NCBI GenBank assembly: GCA_003646745.1
Contig: QMLM01000018.1
Span: 1-13,824, forward strand
Reading direction: 5' to 3'
Length of the DNA stretch: 13,824 nucleotides
DNA from: Deltaproteobacteria bacterium
Lineage (GTDB): Bacteria > Desulfobacterota > B13-G15 > RBG-16-54-18
The first letter of the stretch is position 1; the number at the start of each line of letters is the position of its first letter. The notes under the pieces were generated by a model. It was not told where the DNA came from and did no database searches. It was given only the letters and a program-made list of their open reading frames with translations. Positions 1 to 7,075 of the stretch are shown here, piece by piece. The position numbers and the translations under genes are program-made.

Positions 1-1
1 G

Positions 2-139
2 CTGCAAGCAGCAAGGGCACTTATGTTCTCTAAGGGCTACCGAGCTACTGGCGAATGGCAGCATGCAATCACTATCCGATTTGCCCAAATAACCCTGGGG
101 GATTTTGTTAATGCAATTTCTGAAATGCTTAAGTCTTGA
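2..139 (+). CDS. HEPN-domain-like protein, C-terminal fragment
   Basis: This is the 3' end of a gene cut by the window edge. The frame starting at base 2 reads 45 codons to a TGA stop at 137-139. The fragment begins LQAARALMFSKGYRATGEW. The pattern of small residues followed by a 'LxFSKGYR' segment resembles the conserved C-terminal half of small HEPN-domain proteins (PF05168 type), which often pair with a MNT nucleotidyltransferase as a toxin-antitoxin or accessory module. No nucleotidyltransferase partner lies downstream in the window, so any partner would be upstream, outside it. The catalytic RxxxxH motif of HEPN RNases is not visible in this stretch. The family call comes from pattern memory on a short piece and is tentative. 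Confidence 0.45.
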   Translation: MQAARALMFSKGYRATGEWQHAITIRFAQITLGDFVNAISEMLKS

Positions 140-378
140 ACCACAGTAAAAGAAATTATGTTCAAACTACATTTGAGTGTTTGCAGGAACGATTTGTATT
201 TCGCCACTTTTTAGATATCCCGCAAGCCAAGGTCTTGTGGGGTGAATTAGTATTATATCATCATCGATGGGGGTCCAGGTGGATTTTAGGATATGTTCAG
301 GGGTAAGGGTTAAGTCGATAGTGGCTTTGGCTTTGTTAGTTTGCCTTAAAACTGCTCGGGCATAAAACGGAGAGGAAC
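140..378. other. Intergenic region without a supported gene
   Basis: About 240 bp between the partial HEPN-like gene and the Nudix gene. No plus-strand reading frame with a ribosome binding site was found. The minus strand has a stop-free frame (about 170-427), but it contains no ATG, GTG or TTG start, so it was not called. A weak -35/-10-like pair (341-346 and 363-368) lies too close to the Nudix start to be convincing. No clear terminator hairpin follows the HEPN-like stop. Confidence 0.5.
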
Positions 379-849
379 ATGTTCGAGAAAAAAAGAGGGC
401 TTCGTTGCCCCCAGTGTGGTGCGTTAGTTAAGGAATACCGCAATCCCTTCCCCACAGTAGATATCATCATCGAAAAAGAGAAGGGGGTTGTCCTTATCCT
501 TCGCCGAAATGAACCCCGACAATGGGCTCTACCAGGGGGGTACTGCGATTATGGAGAGAGCTTGGAGGAAGCGGCGATAAGGGAGGCCCGCGAGGAGACC
601 GGTCTTGAAGTAGAGCTTCTGGAGCAATTCCATACCTATTCAGATCCCCAGCGTGACCCACGGCAACACAATATCACCACCGTTTATATCGCTAGAGCCA
701 AAAGAGGGAGGCTTCAAGCCCAAGATGACGCCCAGCAGATAGGGATATTTTCTGAAGAGGAATTACCGCTTCAGCTTGCCTTTGACCATGCCCAGATATT
801 AAAAGACTATTTTACATATAAAAGGACGGGCAGACGCAGAGCCCTCTAA
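379..849 (+). CDS. Nudix hydrolase (ADP-ribose pyrophosphatase-like)
   Basis: A 156-residue Nudix hydrolase. These enzymes cleave nucleoside diphosphates linked to another group, for example ADP-ribose, using a divalent metal. The full Nudix box GX5EX7REUXEEXGU is present at residues 54-76, with E60, R68, E69, E72 and E73 in place. The flanks match the group annotated as ADP-ribose pyrophosphatase or YjhB-like: an 'NPFPTVDIII' strand before the box, 'DPRQHNITTVYIA' after it, and an 'LAFDHAQIL' motif near the end. A CPQC pair at residues 10-13 looks like half of the N-terminal zinc ribbon found in some relatives. The second cysteine pair is missing. A GAGAGGA ribosome binding site precedes the ATG. 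The stop codon overlaps that of the convergent aminotransferase. Substrate cannot be assigned from sequence. Confidence 0.85.
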   Translation: MFEKKRGLRCPQCGALVKEYRNPFPTVDIIIEKEKGVVLILRRNEPRQWALPGGYCDYGESLEEAAIREAREETGLEVELLEQFHTYSDPQRDPRQHNITTVYIARAKRGRLQAQDDAQQIGIFSEEELPLQLAFDHAQILKDYFTYKRTGRRRAL

Positions 850-2039
850 TCCAACGCCGTCAGGGCCTCCTTTATTCTCCTTACCCCCTCTTGTATGACA
901 TCAGGGGAGATGGGATAGGATAGACGCAGATATCCCTCCACCCCAAAATCGACCCCTGGTACCACCGCCACCCGTACTTCATCGAGGAGATAACTGGCTA
1001 ACTGAGAAGAATTTTCGATCCGATTTCCCTTAAAATTTTTGCCGAGATAGGCCCCTACATTGGGAAAGACGTAAAAGGCCCCAACCGGCTTGTAACAGGA
1101 AACACCCTCTATGGAGGTGACCATCTCACAGATAAGATCCCTTCGCCTTTGGTACTCCTGAACCATGGCCGGGATTCCTTCTTGGCTTCCCAGCAAGGCA
1201 GCCGTGGCCCCTTTCTGAGCGAAGGAGGTAGGATTGGAGGTACTCTGGCTCTGGATGCGAGTCATGGCCTCAATGAGCTCGCGAGGCCCCGCCGCATATC
1301 CAATCCTCCAGCCCGTCATGGAGTAAGTCTTGGAGACACCATTGACAAGGATGGTGACCTCCTTTACCTCTTCACTGAGGGAGGCGATGCTCACATGTTT
1401 AAAGCCGTCGTAAACTATCTTCTCGTAGATCTCATCGGAGATGATATATATATTGTGCCGCAGGGCCACTTCAGCCAATTCTTCCAGTTCCTGGCGGGTG
1501 TAAGCAGTACCAGTGGGATTTGAGGGAGAGTTAATGATTACTGCCTTGGTCTTGGGGGTTATCGCCTCTTTCAAGGCCTCAGCCGAAAGCTTGAATCCCT
1601 CTTCTTCTGAGGTGGGGATAGTGACCGCCTTTGCCCCTGCCAACATGACTATGGGAGGATAGGAGACCCAATAGGGAGCAGGGATGATCACCTCATCACC
1701 CTCATCTAATATGGCTTGGGCCAAGTTGTAAAGAACGTGTTTTCCCCCACACGAGACCAGTATTTGTTCTCTTTGGTAATTTAGTCCATTTTCCCTTTTT
1801 AGCTTTTCGACTATAGCTTCCTTTAACTCATCTATACCACCAACTGGGGTATATTTGGTAAAGCCTTCCTGCAAGGCCTTAATAGCAGCGTCCTTTATGT
1901 GTTGGGGGGTATCGAGGTCAGGTTCCCCCGCGCCAAAGCTGATCACATCGATCCCCTGGGCACGCATGGCCTTTGCCTTAGCCGTAATTGCAAGGGTGGA
2001 AGAGGGTTTGATCTCTTGGGCCCTGCGGGATAACTTCAT
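846..2039 (-). CDS. PLP-dependent aspartate aminotransferase (class I/II)
   Basis: A 397-residue fold-type I aminotransferase, the usual length for the bacterial aspartate / aspartate-prephenate aminotransferase group (AspC/AspB type). It transfers the amino group of aspartate to 2-oxoglutarate or prephenate through pyridoxal phosphate in the cytoplasm. Visible landmarks are 'GAGEPD' near residue 36, the substrate-side SPSNPTG at 171-177, SDEIY with D202 and Y205, the Schiff-base lysine K237 in 'NGVSKTYSMTGWR', R245, and a C-terminal 'GYLRLSYPIS' carrying the alpha-carboxylate arginine. The ATG start fits the family N-terminus 'KLSRRAQEIKPS'. A strong AGGAGGTG Shine-Dalgarno lies 9 bp upstream. 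The gene diverges from the HAD gene and converges with the Nudix gene. Aspartate versus prephenate preference cannot be decided here. Confidence 0.92.
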   Translation of the reverse strand: MKLSRRAQEIKPSSTLAITAKAKAMRAQGIDVISFGAGEPDLDTPQHIKDAAIKALQEGFTKYTPVGGIDELKEAIVEKLKRENGLNYQREQILVSCGGKHVLYNLAQAILDEGDEVIIPAPYWVSYPPIVMLAGAKAVTIPTSEEEGFKLSAEALKEAITPKTKAVIINSPSNPTGTAYTRQELEELAEVALRHNIYIISDEIYEKIVYDGFKHVSIASLSEEVKEVTILVNGVSKTYSMTGWRIGYAAGPRELIEAMTRIQSQSTSNPTSFAQKGATAALLGSQEGIPAMVQEYQRRRDLICEMVTSIEGVSCYKPVGAFYVFPNVGAYLGKNFKGNRIENSSQLASYLLDEVRVAVVPGVDFGVEGYLRLSYPISPDVIQEGVRRIKEALTALD

Positions 2040-2045
2040 AGAGTT

Positions 2046-2072
2046 TCACCTCCTAAGGAGAGCTTTTAACAT
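2046..2072 (-). promoter_or_regulatory. Candidate leader ORF (8 codons) before the aminotransferase
   Basis: On the minus strand a GGAGGAA ribosome binding site lies 7 nt before an ATG (2070-2072) that opens the reading frame MLKALLRR followed by TGA. The last three codons, AGG AGG TGA, form the Shine-Dalgarno of the aminotransferase gene. The leader is in the same frame as that gene, separated by this single TGA and two codons. Ribosomes on the leader would cover or release the downstream site, so translational coupling or attenuation is possible. The reading and spacing are seen directly. The regulatory role is inferred. Confidence 0.35.
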
Positions 2073-2114
2073 ATTTCTTCCTCCGGTGCAAGGACAGAAA
2101 GTTGCTTCCCCCTA

Positions 2115-2143
2115 TTGCTTATCCCTACTAAAAGACATATAAT
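2115..2143 (+). promoter_or_regulatory. Sigma70-type promoter for the HAD/polysaccharide operon
   Basis: A -35 box TTGCTT (2115-2120) is followed after exactly 17 nt by a perfect -10 box TATAAT (2138-2143). Transcription would begin near 2150, about 23 nt before the HAD start codon. The next six genes downstream are on the same strand with overlaps or short gaps, so this is the likely main promoter for the run ending at 8051. Confidence 0.55.
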
Positions 2144-2172
2144 TATCAGCCAAAAATTCCAAAGGGGTATGG

Positions 2173-2829
2173 ATGATCAAAAAGTGCATCCTCTTTGACT
2201 TAGATAACACCCTTTATCCGAGAGAATGTGGGTTGTTTCGCCTTATCGAGGGCAGGATCATTGAGTACCTTAGGCTCAAGCTGGGCCTAGCTCTTGGAGA
2301 GGCTGTTGCCTTGAGGCAAAGATATCTTAAAGAATATGGACTTACCCTCATTGGGTTGATGAACCATTATAAAATAGATCCTCAAGACTATCTAGATTTT
2401 GTCCACGATATAAGTATAGATGGAGTCATCAGCGAGGACAGGAGACTTGCTCAGCTTATGACACGCATCCCCGTAGCAAAAGCCATATTCACTAACGGCA
2501 CGCAGCAGCATGCAAGACGCATCTTGCGCTCCCTCGGGATCGAACCATTCTTCCCTTATATCTTCGATATTGCCTTTATGGATTATAAACCCAAACCTCA
2601 CCCCTCCTCTTTTCAAAAAGTGCTGGACTATATGGATGTTAGGGCAAAGGAGTGCCTTATGGTGGATGACCATCTACCCACTCTCTCTGCAGCCAAGAGA
2701 TTGGGGATGACGACCATATATGTGGGAAGGGGAGAAGGGGGCGGGGCTGATTACAAAATAAGGGAGATAAAGGATATAGAAGGTATCCTAAAAGACCTTC
2801 AACTCCTCAACATAGGAGATGGGAGATGA
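2173..2829 (+). CDS. HAD-superfamily hydrolase (pyrimidine 5'-nucleotidase-like)
   Basis: A 218-residue HAD phosphatase with a helical cap. Motif I is FDLDNTLY with nucleophile D9 and acid D11. Motif II is FTN at 106-108. Motif III is a lysine in 'YKPKPHP' (139 or 141). Motif IV is VDD with D165 and D166. The 'LFDLDNTLYP' opening, the 'YGLTLIGLMNHYKIDP' cap segment and 'HDISIDG' resemble the SDT1/pyrimidine 5'-nucleotidase branch (HAD-IA), which dephosphorylates nucleoside monophosphates. The substrate here is not proven and could be another small phosphate ester. AAAGGGG precedes the ATG. The gene's last bases overlap the next gene's start (ATGA). It is the first gene of the plus-strand run. 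Confidence 0.82.
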   Translation: MIKKCILFDLDNTLYPRECGLFRLIEGRIIEYLRLKLGLALGEAVALRQRYLKEYGLTLIGLMNHYKIDPQDYLDFVHDISIDGVISEDRRLAQLMTRIPVAKAIFTNGTQQHARRILRSLGIEPFFPYIFDIAFMDYKPKPHPSSFQKVLDYMDVRAKECLMVDDHLPTLSAAKRLGMTTIYVGRGEGGGADYKIREIKDIEGILKDLQLLNIGDGR

Positions 2830-3221
2830 TCACTAAGGAGATAGAGGTAATGACCAACAAAAGAACGGAGCTGGTCGATATTACACCCCAAGTGGAAAAG
2901 GTGGTAAGGGAATCGGGGGTAGCAGATGGTGTTTGCTTCCTTTATGTACCCCATACCACGGCGGCGGTGACCGTCAATGAGAACGCCGATCCTAGTGTAA
3001 GGGCTGACATCGTTGACAAGTTAAGCCAACTTGTCCCGGCTGGGGATCGTTACCGTCACCTGGAAGGCAACGCCGATGCCCACATAAAGGCGACCCTGGT
3101 GGGTCCCTCAGAGACCATCTTGGTAATGGGGGGAAGGTTATCGGTAGGGACCTGGCAGGGGGTGTTTTTTTGCGAGTTCGACGGTCCCCGCCGCAGAACA
3201 GTATTGGTCAAAGTATTTTGA
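2826..3221 (+). CDS. YjbQ/UPF0047 family protein
   Basis: A 131-residue YjbQ-family (UPF0047) protein. Conserved family features are all visible: 'VPHTTAAVTVNENADP' with H43, 'GNADAHIKA' with H86, 'TWQGVFFCEFDGPR' at 109-122, and a C-terminal basic strand. The family is a small trimeric metal-binding barrel, also annotated as 'secondary thiamine-phosphate synthase' because members can support thiamine phosphate formation weakly. The native reaction is unsettled. Its start overlaps the HAD stop by 4 bp, which suggests translational coupling with that phosphatase. A 31-bp gap without a terminator separates it from the epimerase. Confidence 0.9.
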   Translation: MITKEIEVMTNKRTELVDITPQVEKVVRESGVADGVCFLYVPHTTAAVTVNENADPSVRADIVDKLSQLVPAGDRYRHLEGNADAHIKATLVGPSETILVMGGRLSVGTWQGVFFCEFDGPRRRTVLVKVF

Positions 3222-3252
3222 TCAGTGCATCTTTGCTGACGAAAGGAAGGGT

Positions 3253-4206
3253 ATGGAAGGATTATATCTGGTAACAGGAGGGGCGGGTTTTATCGGGTCC
3301 CATATTGTGGAGGAACTGGTCAGGTTGGGAAAGCGAGTCAGAGTTATAGATAACCTATCCACCGGCAAGAGAGAAAACCTTCAAGGCCTAATGGAGAAGA
3401 TAGAGTTTATGGAGGGAGATCTCAGGGATCTGGATGTGGCCGAAAAGGCGGTACAAGGGGTTGATTTTGTCTTGCATCAGGCAGCTATCCCCTCCGTCCC
3501 CAGATCTATAGAGGATCCCAAGGGAATCACCGAGCACAATGTCAATGGTACCTTACATCTGCTCTTGGCTGCCCACAATGCCAATGTGAGGAGGGTAGTT
3601 TATGCTTCATCCTCCTCGGTCTATGGCAACTCCCCTCTTCTGCCTAAGGTGGAGGATTTCCCTCCTTCCCCCCTTTCCCCCTATGCTGCTTCCAAGATTG
3701 CCGGTGAATATTATTGCCGGGCCTTTTATCATGTCTATGGTCTGGAAACGGTTTGTCTACGCTATTTTAACGTCTTCGGCCCCAGGCAAGATCCCCACTC
3801 CCCATACGCCGCCGTCATCCCTAAATTTATAACCCAGGCTCTAAGCAGGAAGCCCCTGGTGGTATATGGGGATGGAGAACAGACCAGGGATTTCTCATTC
3901 GTGGCCAATGTAGTTCAGGCCAATCTGCTAGCCTGCGAGGCCGAAGGGGCGGCAGGAGAGACGATAAATGTGGGATGTGGGCAAAAGATATCCATAAACC
4001 AACTGGTAGAGGAGTTAAGGAAGATCATCGATGCAGATCTGGTGGTTGAATATAGCTCACCTCGCCCCGCAGATGTGAGACACTCCCTAGCCAGCATAGA
4101 ACGGGCGAGAAAACTATTGGGATATGAGCCTGCGGTCTCTTTTTCCGATGGGTTACGCAAGACAGTGGCTTGGTTTGAAGGAAATTCGTCTCATGGATAT
4201 CGTTAA
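3253..4206 (+). CDS. NAD-dependent UDP-sugar epimerase (UDP-GlcNAc 4-epimerase-like)
   Basis: A 317-residue extended short-chain dehydrogenase/reductase. The NAD-binding GGAGFIGSH is at residues 9-17, the D34 NLSTGKRENL segment follows the second strand, and 'LHQAAIPSVPRSIEDP' spans about 75-89. The catalytic SSSSVYG is at 119-125 and the Y144-x3-K148 pair is in 'SPYAASK'. 'YFNVFGPRQDPHSPYAAVIPKFI' and 'YGDGEQTRDFSFVANVV' are typical of the GalE/WbpP/TviC group. The sequence looks closest to UDP-N-acetylglucosamine C4-epimerases, although UDP-glucose epimerase or dehydratase activity is not excluded. It would supply GalNAc-type nucleotides to surface polysaccharide in the cytoplasm. A GAAAGGAAGG site precedes the start. 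The next gene begins inside its 3' end. Confidence 0.85.
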   Translation: MEGLYLVTGGAGFIGSHIVEELVRLGKRVRVIDNLSTGKRENLQGLMEKIEFMEGDLRDLDVAEKAVQGVDFVLHQAAIPSVPRSIEDPKGITEHNVNGTLHLLLAAHNANVRRVVYASSSSVYGNSPLLPKVEDFPPSPLSPYAASKIAGEYYCRAFYHVYGLETVCLRYFNVFGPRQDPHSPYAAVIPKFITQALSRKPLVVYGDGEQTRDFSFVANVVQANLLACEAEGAAGETINVGCGQKISINQLVEELRKIIDADLVVEYSSPRPADVRHSLASIERARKLLGYEPAVSFSDGLRKTVAWFEGNSSHGYR

Positions 4207-5035
4207 GAATATCCTTACCGTTGATGTAGAGGAGTGTTTCCACAGAAACGACTTTCCCCTATCCAGGCAACAGAGGGACTTTTTAGGCAGCAGGGTGATG
4301 GAACAAACTGAGCGAGTTGTCTCCCTGCTGAAGGCCTATGGACAAAGTGGCACCTTTTTCGTACTCGGTGAGGTTGCCGAACTTTACCCTCAATTGGTGA
4401 AGGGGCTGGCAAGAGAGGGTTTTGAGGTTGCTCTACACGGCTATCACCACCGACTTGTTTATGAGCAAAAAGAAGAGGAGTTTCGTCATGAGCTTCAAAA
4501 AGCAAAGGTCCTGCTTGAACGTATCGCAGAGGAGGAGATCATCGGTTTTAGAGCCCCTTCTTGGTCCATTACCGAAAGGTCTCTTTGGGCACTGAAGATA
4601 CTGGCCGATATGGGATTTAGATATGACTCAAGCATCTTGCCAGCCAAGGCCTATTTGGGCGGTATTCCTGGATCCTATCCCTGGATACATAAGAGGGAAG
4701 AAGCCGAGATCATAGAGGTACCCCCTTCTGTTATGGTAATAGGAAAATTACGCCTTCCCTTTTCGGGCGGATTGTATTTCAGGACGTTGCCTTATAATTT
4801 TATAAAATTTTGTATAAAAAAAATGAACAAAAAAGGGTTTCCTTCCGTTGTTTATCTCCACCCCTGGGAGCTGGATCCAGAGTTGCCTAGGTTAGGATTA
4901 GACTGGAGAGGGAGGTTTGCCCTCTATCATAATCTGGGTAAGGTGCAAGCAAAGGTGGAGAGGTTGCTCGGGGAATTTTCTTTCGGCCCAGTTTGTGAGG
5001 TATTGGCAGATGCAGATTCCTTTTGTAGATCTTAA
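4193..5035 (+). CDS. Polysaccharide deacetylase, DUF3473/XrtA-associated type
   Basis: A 280-residue NodB-fold deacetylase from the ATG at 4193; the open frame extends further upstream inside the epimerase gene, but this start gives the family N-terminus 'ILTVDVEECFH' and has GAAGGA upstream. D11 is the probable catalytic base. HGYHH at 82-86 holds the metal histidines. 'GFRAPSWSIT' at 118-126 carries the conserved arginine. The C-terminal third has the DUF3473 hallmarks 'LPFSGGLYFR', 'VVYLHPWELDPE' and 'YHNL'. This combination is typical of deacetylases linked to exosortase/PEP-CTERM exopolysaccharide loci, where they remove N-acetyl groups from a nascent polymer. There is no signal peptide. 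The gene overlaps the epimerase by 14 bp and the next gene by 26 bp. No exosortase lies in the window. Confidence 0.88.
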   Translation: MDIVKNILTVDVEECFHRNDFPLSRQQRDFLGSRVMEQTERVVSLLKAYGQSGTFFVLGEVAELYPQLVKGLAREGFEVALHGYHHRLVYEQKEEEFRHELQKAKVLLERIAEEEIIGFRAPSWSITERSLWALKILADMGFRYDSSILPAKAYLGGIPGSYPWIHKREEAEIIEVPPSVMVIGKLRLPFSGGLYFRTLPYNFIKFCIKKMNKKGFPSVVYLHPWELDPELPRLGLDWRGRFALYHNLGKVQAKVERLLGEFSFGPVCEVLADADSFCRS

Positions 5036-6122
5036 GGCCCAGTATGATGATATCAAGGAGGAGCTTCAAGAGGCCATAGAAAGGGTCTTGATGAGTGGTG
5101 TCTTTGTGGGGGGTGAAGAGGTAGAGGAGTTTGAGAAGGAGTTTGCCAGTTATTGCGGCGTGAGATTTGCTATAGGGGTAGGCAGCGGTACTGAGGCCCT
5201 TCACCTCGCCCTTTTGGCCTGTGGGGTAGGCAGGGGGGATGAAGTGATAACTGTACCTAATACCTTTATCGCCACAACTGAAGCGATCACGCTGACCGGC
5301 GCCAGACCCATCTTCGTGGACATCGACCCAGCCAGTTACACCATCGATACCGCTCAGGTCGAGAGTGCCATCACTGAAAGAACCAAGGCCATCATCCCCG
5401 TACACCTGTATGGACAACCAGCAGATATGGAGCCCATCCTTGCCTTGGCCGAGAGGTATCATCTAAAGGTGATTGAAGATGCAGCCCAGGCTCATGGGGC
5501 AGAGTATAAGGGGAGAAAGGTGGGGAGCATGGGAGATGTAGCCTGCTTTAGCTTTTATCCCTCCAAGAACCTGGGTGCCTATGGCGATGGAGGAGCAGTG
5601 GTAACCGATGATAATTATATCGCCCAAAAGGTGAGGATGCTCAGAAATCATGGCAGCAAAAAGAAGTATACCCACGAGATAGAAGGTTTAAACTCCAGGT
5701 TAGATGCCATTCAGGCTGCCGTCCTGCGGGTGAAGTTGCGCTACTTAGACCAATGGAATCAGCAGAGAAAGGAAAGGGCCTACCTTTATGACCGCCTTTT
5801 GGAGGGCACACAAGGGGTGATAAGGCCAAAGGTCAGAGAAGACAGCACCCATGTCTTTCACCTCTATGTTATCAGGACGAAAAGGAGAGATCTCCTGCGG
5901 GAATATCTGGCGCAGAGGGGGATCTCCACTGGTATCCATTACCCCGTTCCGCTACACCTGCAGCCTGCATATAGCTACTTGGGGATAGGGGAGGGGGCCT
6001 ATCCGATGACTGAGCAAGTAGCGAGGGAGATTCTGAGTCTGCCCATGTACCCTGAACTTAAAAAGAAAGAGGTAGAAGCGGTTGTGGGGGAGATAAAGGA
6101 GTTTTTGGGCCGATGGGAGTAG
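5010..6122 (+). CDS. DegT/DnrJ/EryC1/StrS family sugar aminotransferase
   Basis: A 370-residue PLP enzyme that aminates keto-sugar nucleotides. The start at 5010 was chosen because it gives the family N-terminus 'MQIPFVDLKAQYDDI'; the longer open frame lies inside the deacetylase gene. Landmarks are GSGTEAL at 58-64, which binds phosphate, EDAAQAHGA with D157, the Schiff-base lysine K186 in 'SFYPSKNLGAYGDGGAV', 'LRNHGS' and 'GIHYPVPLHLQPAY' near the C-terminus. Relatives include WbpE, ArnB and PseC, which make 3- or 4-amino sugars. Position and stereochemistry of amination cannot be read from this sequence. The gene overlaps both neighbours (26 bp upstream, 10 bp downstream), so coordinated expression with the deacetylase and glycosyltransferase is likely. 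Confidence 0.92.
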   Translation: MQIPFVDLKAQYDDIKEELQEAIERVLMSGVFVGGEEVEEFEKEFASYCGVRFAIGVGSGTEALHLALLACGVGRGDEVITVPNTFIATTEAITLTGARPIFVDIDPASYTIDTAQVESAITERTKAIIPVHLYGQPADMEPILALAERYHLKVIEDAAQAHGAEYKGRKVGSMGDVACFSFYPSKNLGAYGDGGAVVTDDNYIAQKVRMLRNHGSKKKYTHEIEGLNSRLDAIQAAVLRVKLRYLDQWNQQRKERAYLYDRLLEGTQGVIRPKVREDSTHVFHLYVIRTKRRDLLREYLAQRGISTGIHYPVPLHLQPAYSYLGIGEGAYPMTEQVAREILSLPMYPELKKKEVEAVVGEIKEFLGRWE

Positions 6123-7075
6123 ATTTGTCTTTTATCTTGGTCAACTGGAATACCAAGGAGCTTGTGCTAGGGGCGCTGCGTTCTATCTTCAGTACAGTAG
6201 GCGGCTATACCTTTGAGGTTTTGGTGGTGGATAATGGCTCAGAAGACGGGAGTCCTGAGGCGATAAAGGAAGCTTTTCCCCAGACCTATCTTATCATCAA
6301 CGAGGAGAACTTCGGTTTCGCCAGGGCCATCAATCAGGCCCTGACACAAGCGACAGGTAGATATCTCTTTTTTCTAAACAGTGATGCTAGGTTAAAGGAA
6401 GGGGCGGTAGAGATACTGGTGACTTTTATGGAGGATAACCCTGATGTTGGCATAGCAGGGGGTCAACTGATCAATGAGGATGGCACAAGGCAAAATTCCA
6501 TTGCCCCTTTCCCCTCCTTGGCCACCGAGCTGCTAAATAAGCGCCTTCTGAGGATGCTTTTCCCACGCAGATACCCGGGCAAAGAGAGGGATTATTCCTC
6601 CCCCATAGACGTCGAGTCCTTAGTGGGTGCCTGTATAATTGTGCGTCGTCAGGCCGTGGAGGAAGTAGGGGGGCTAGATGAAGGGTATTTCTTTTTTCTA
6701 GAGGAGACCGATTGGTGTCTTCGGATGAGGGATAAAGGTTGGCGGATATGTTTTGTGCCTCAGGCGCAGATCCTCCATCTTCAGGGTGCCAGCGTTGCAA
6801 TGGCGAAGACAGAGGCCAAGATAGAGTTTTATCGTTCCCGCTATCTCTTCTTCGAAAAGCATAGGGGCAGAACGAGGACAGTGCTCTTAAAATCGGGGTT
6901 GATATTGCGCATGTTAGGGGGGATAGTTGGTAATTCCTTTCTGATCTGGAAGAGAAGGTATAGGAAGCGGTGCACGACGTGTTGCCGGCTTTTGCTATGG
7001 CACCTCAAGTTCTGCCCATCCAATGAGGGCTTGAGAGGGGTGAAAGATGTTAAAGCAACTCACCAAAAAAATTAA
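6113..7075 (+). CDS. Glycosyltransferase family 2 (rhamnosyltransferase-like)
   Basis: A 320-residue GT2 enzyme that starts inside the 3' end of the DegT gene. The N-terminus 'LSFILVNWNTKE', the VVDNGSEDGS loop (39-48), 'ENFGFARAINQAL', the nucleotide/metal-binding NSD at 89-91, 'VGACIIVRRQAVEEVGGLDEGYFFFLEETDWCLR' with the ETDW motif at 198-201, and 'LHLQGAS' are typical of WcaA/RfbF-like inverting transferases that add a sugar from a nucleotide donor to a lipid-linked chain on the inner membrane face. The last 60 residues are basic with hydrophobic stretches and several cysteines, and probably lie against the membrane. Donor and acceptor are unknown. It overlaps hldA by 29 bp. Confidence 0.88.
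   Translation: MGVDLSFILVNWNTKELVLGALRSIFSTVGGYTFEVLVVDNGSEDGSPEAIKEAFPQTYLIINEENFGFARAINQALTQATGRYLFFLNSDARLKEGAVEILVTFMEDNPDVGIAGGQLINEDGTRQNSIAPFPSLATELLNKRLLRMLFPRRYPGKERDYSSPIDVESLVGACIIVRRQAVEEVGGLDEGYFFFLEETDWCLRMRDKGWRICFVPQAQILHLQGASVAMAKTEAKIEFYRSRYLFFEKHRGRTRTVLLKSGLILRMLGGIVGNSFLIWKRRYRKRCTTCCRLLLWHLKFCPSNEGLRGVKDVKATHQKN

Noticed and set aside
170..427. Stop-free minus-strand frame of 86 codons ending at 167-169
   Set aside because: It has no ATG, GTG or TTG start and overlaps the Nudix gene antisense. The translation was not recognisable. A decayed gene fragment is possible but cannot be supported.
4124..4192. N-terminal extension of the deacetylase inside the epimerase gene
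   Set aside because: The extension is only the shadow of epimerase codons. The family N-terminus begins just after the ATG at 4193.
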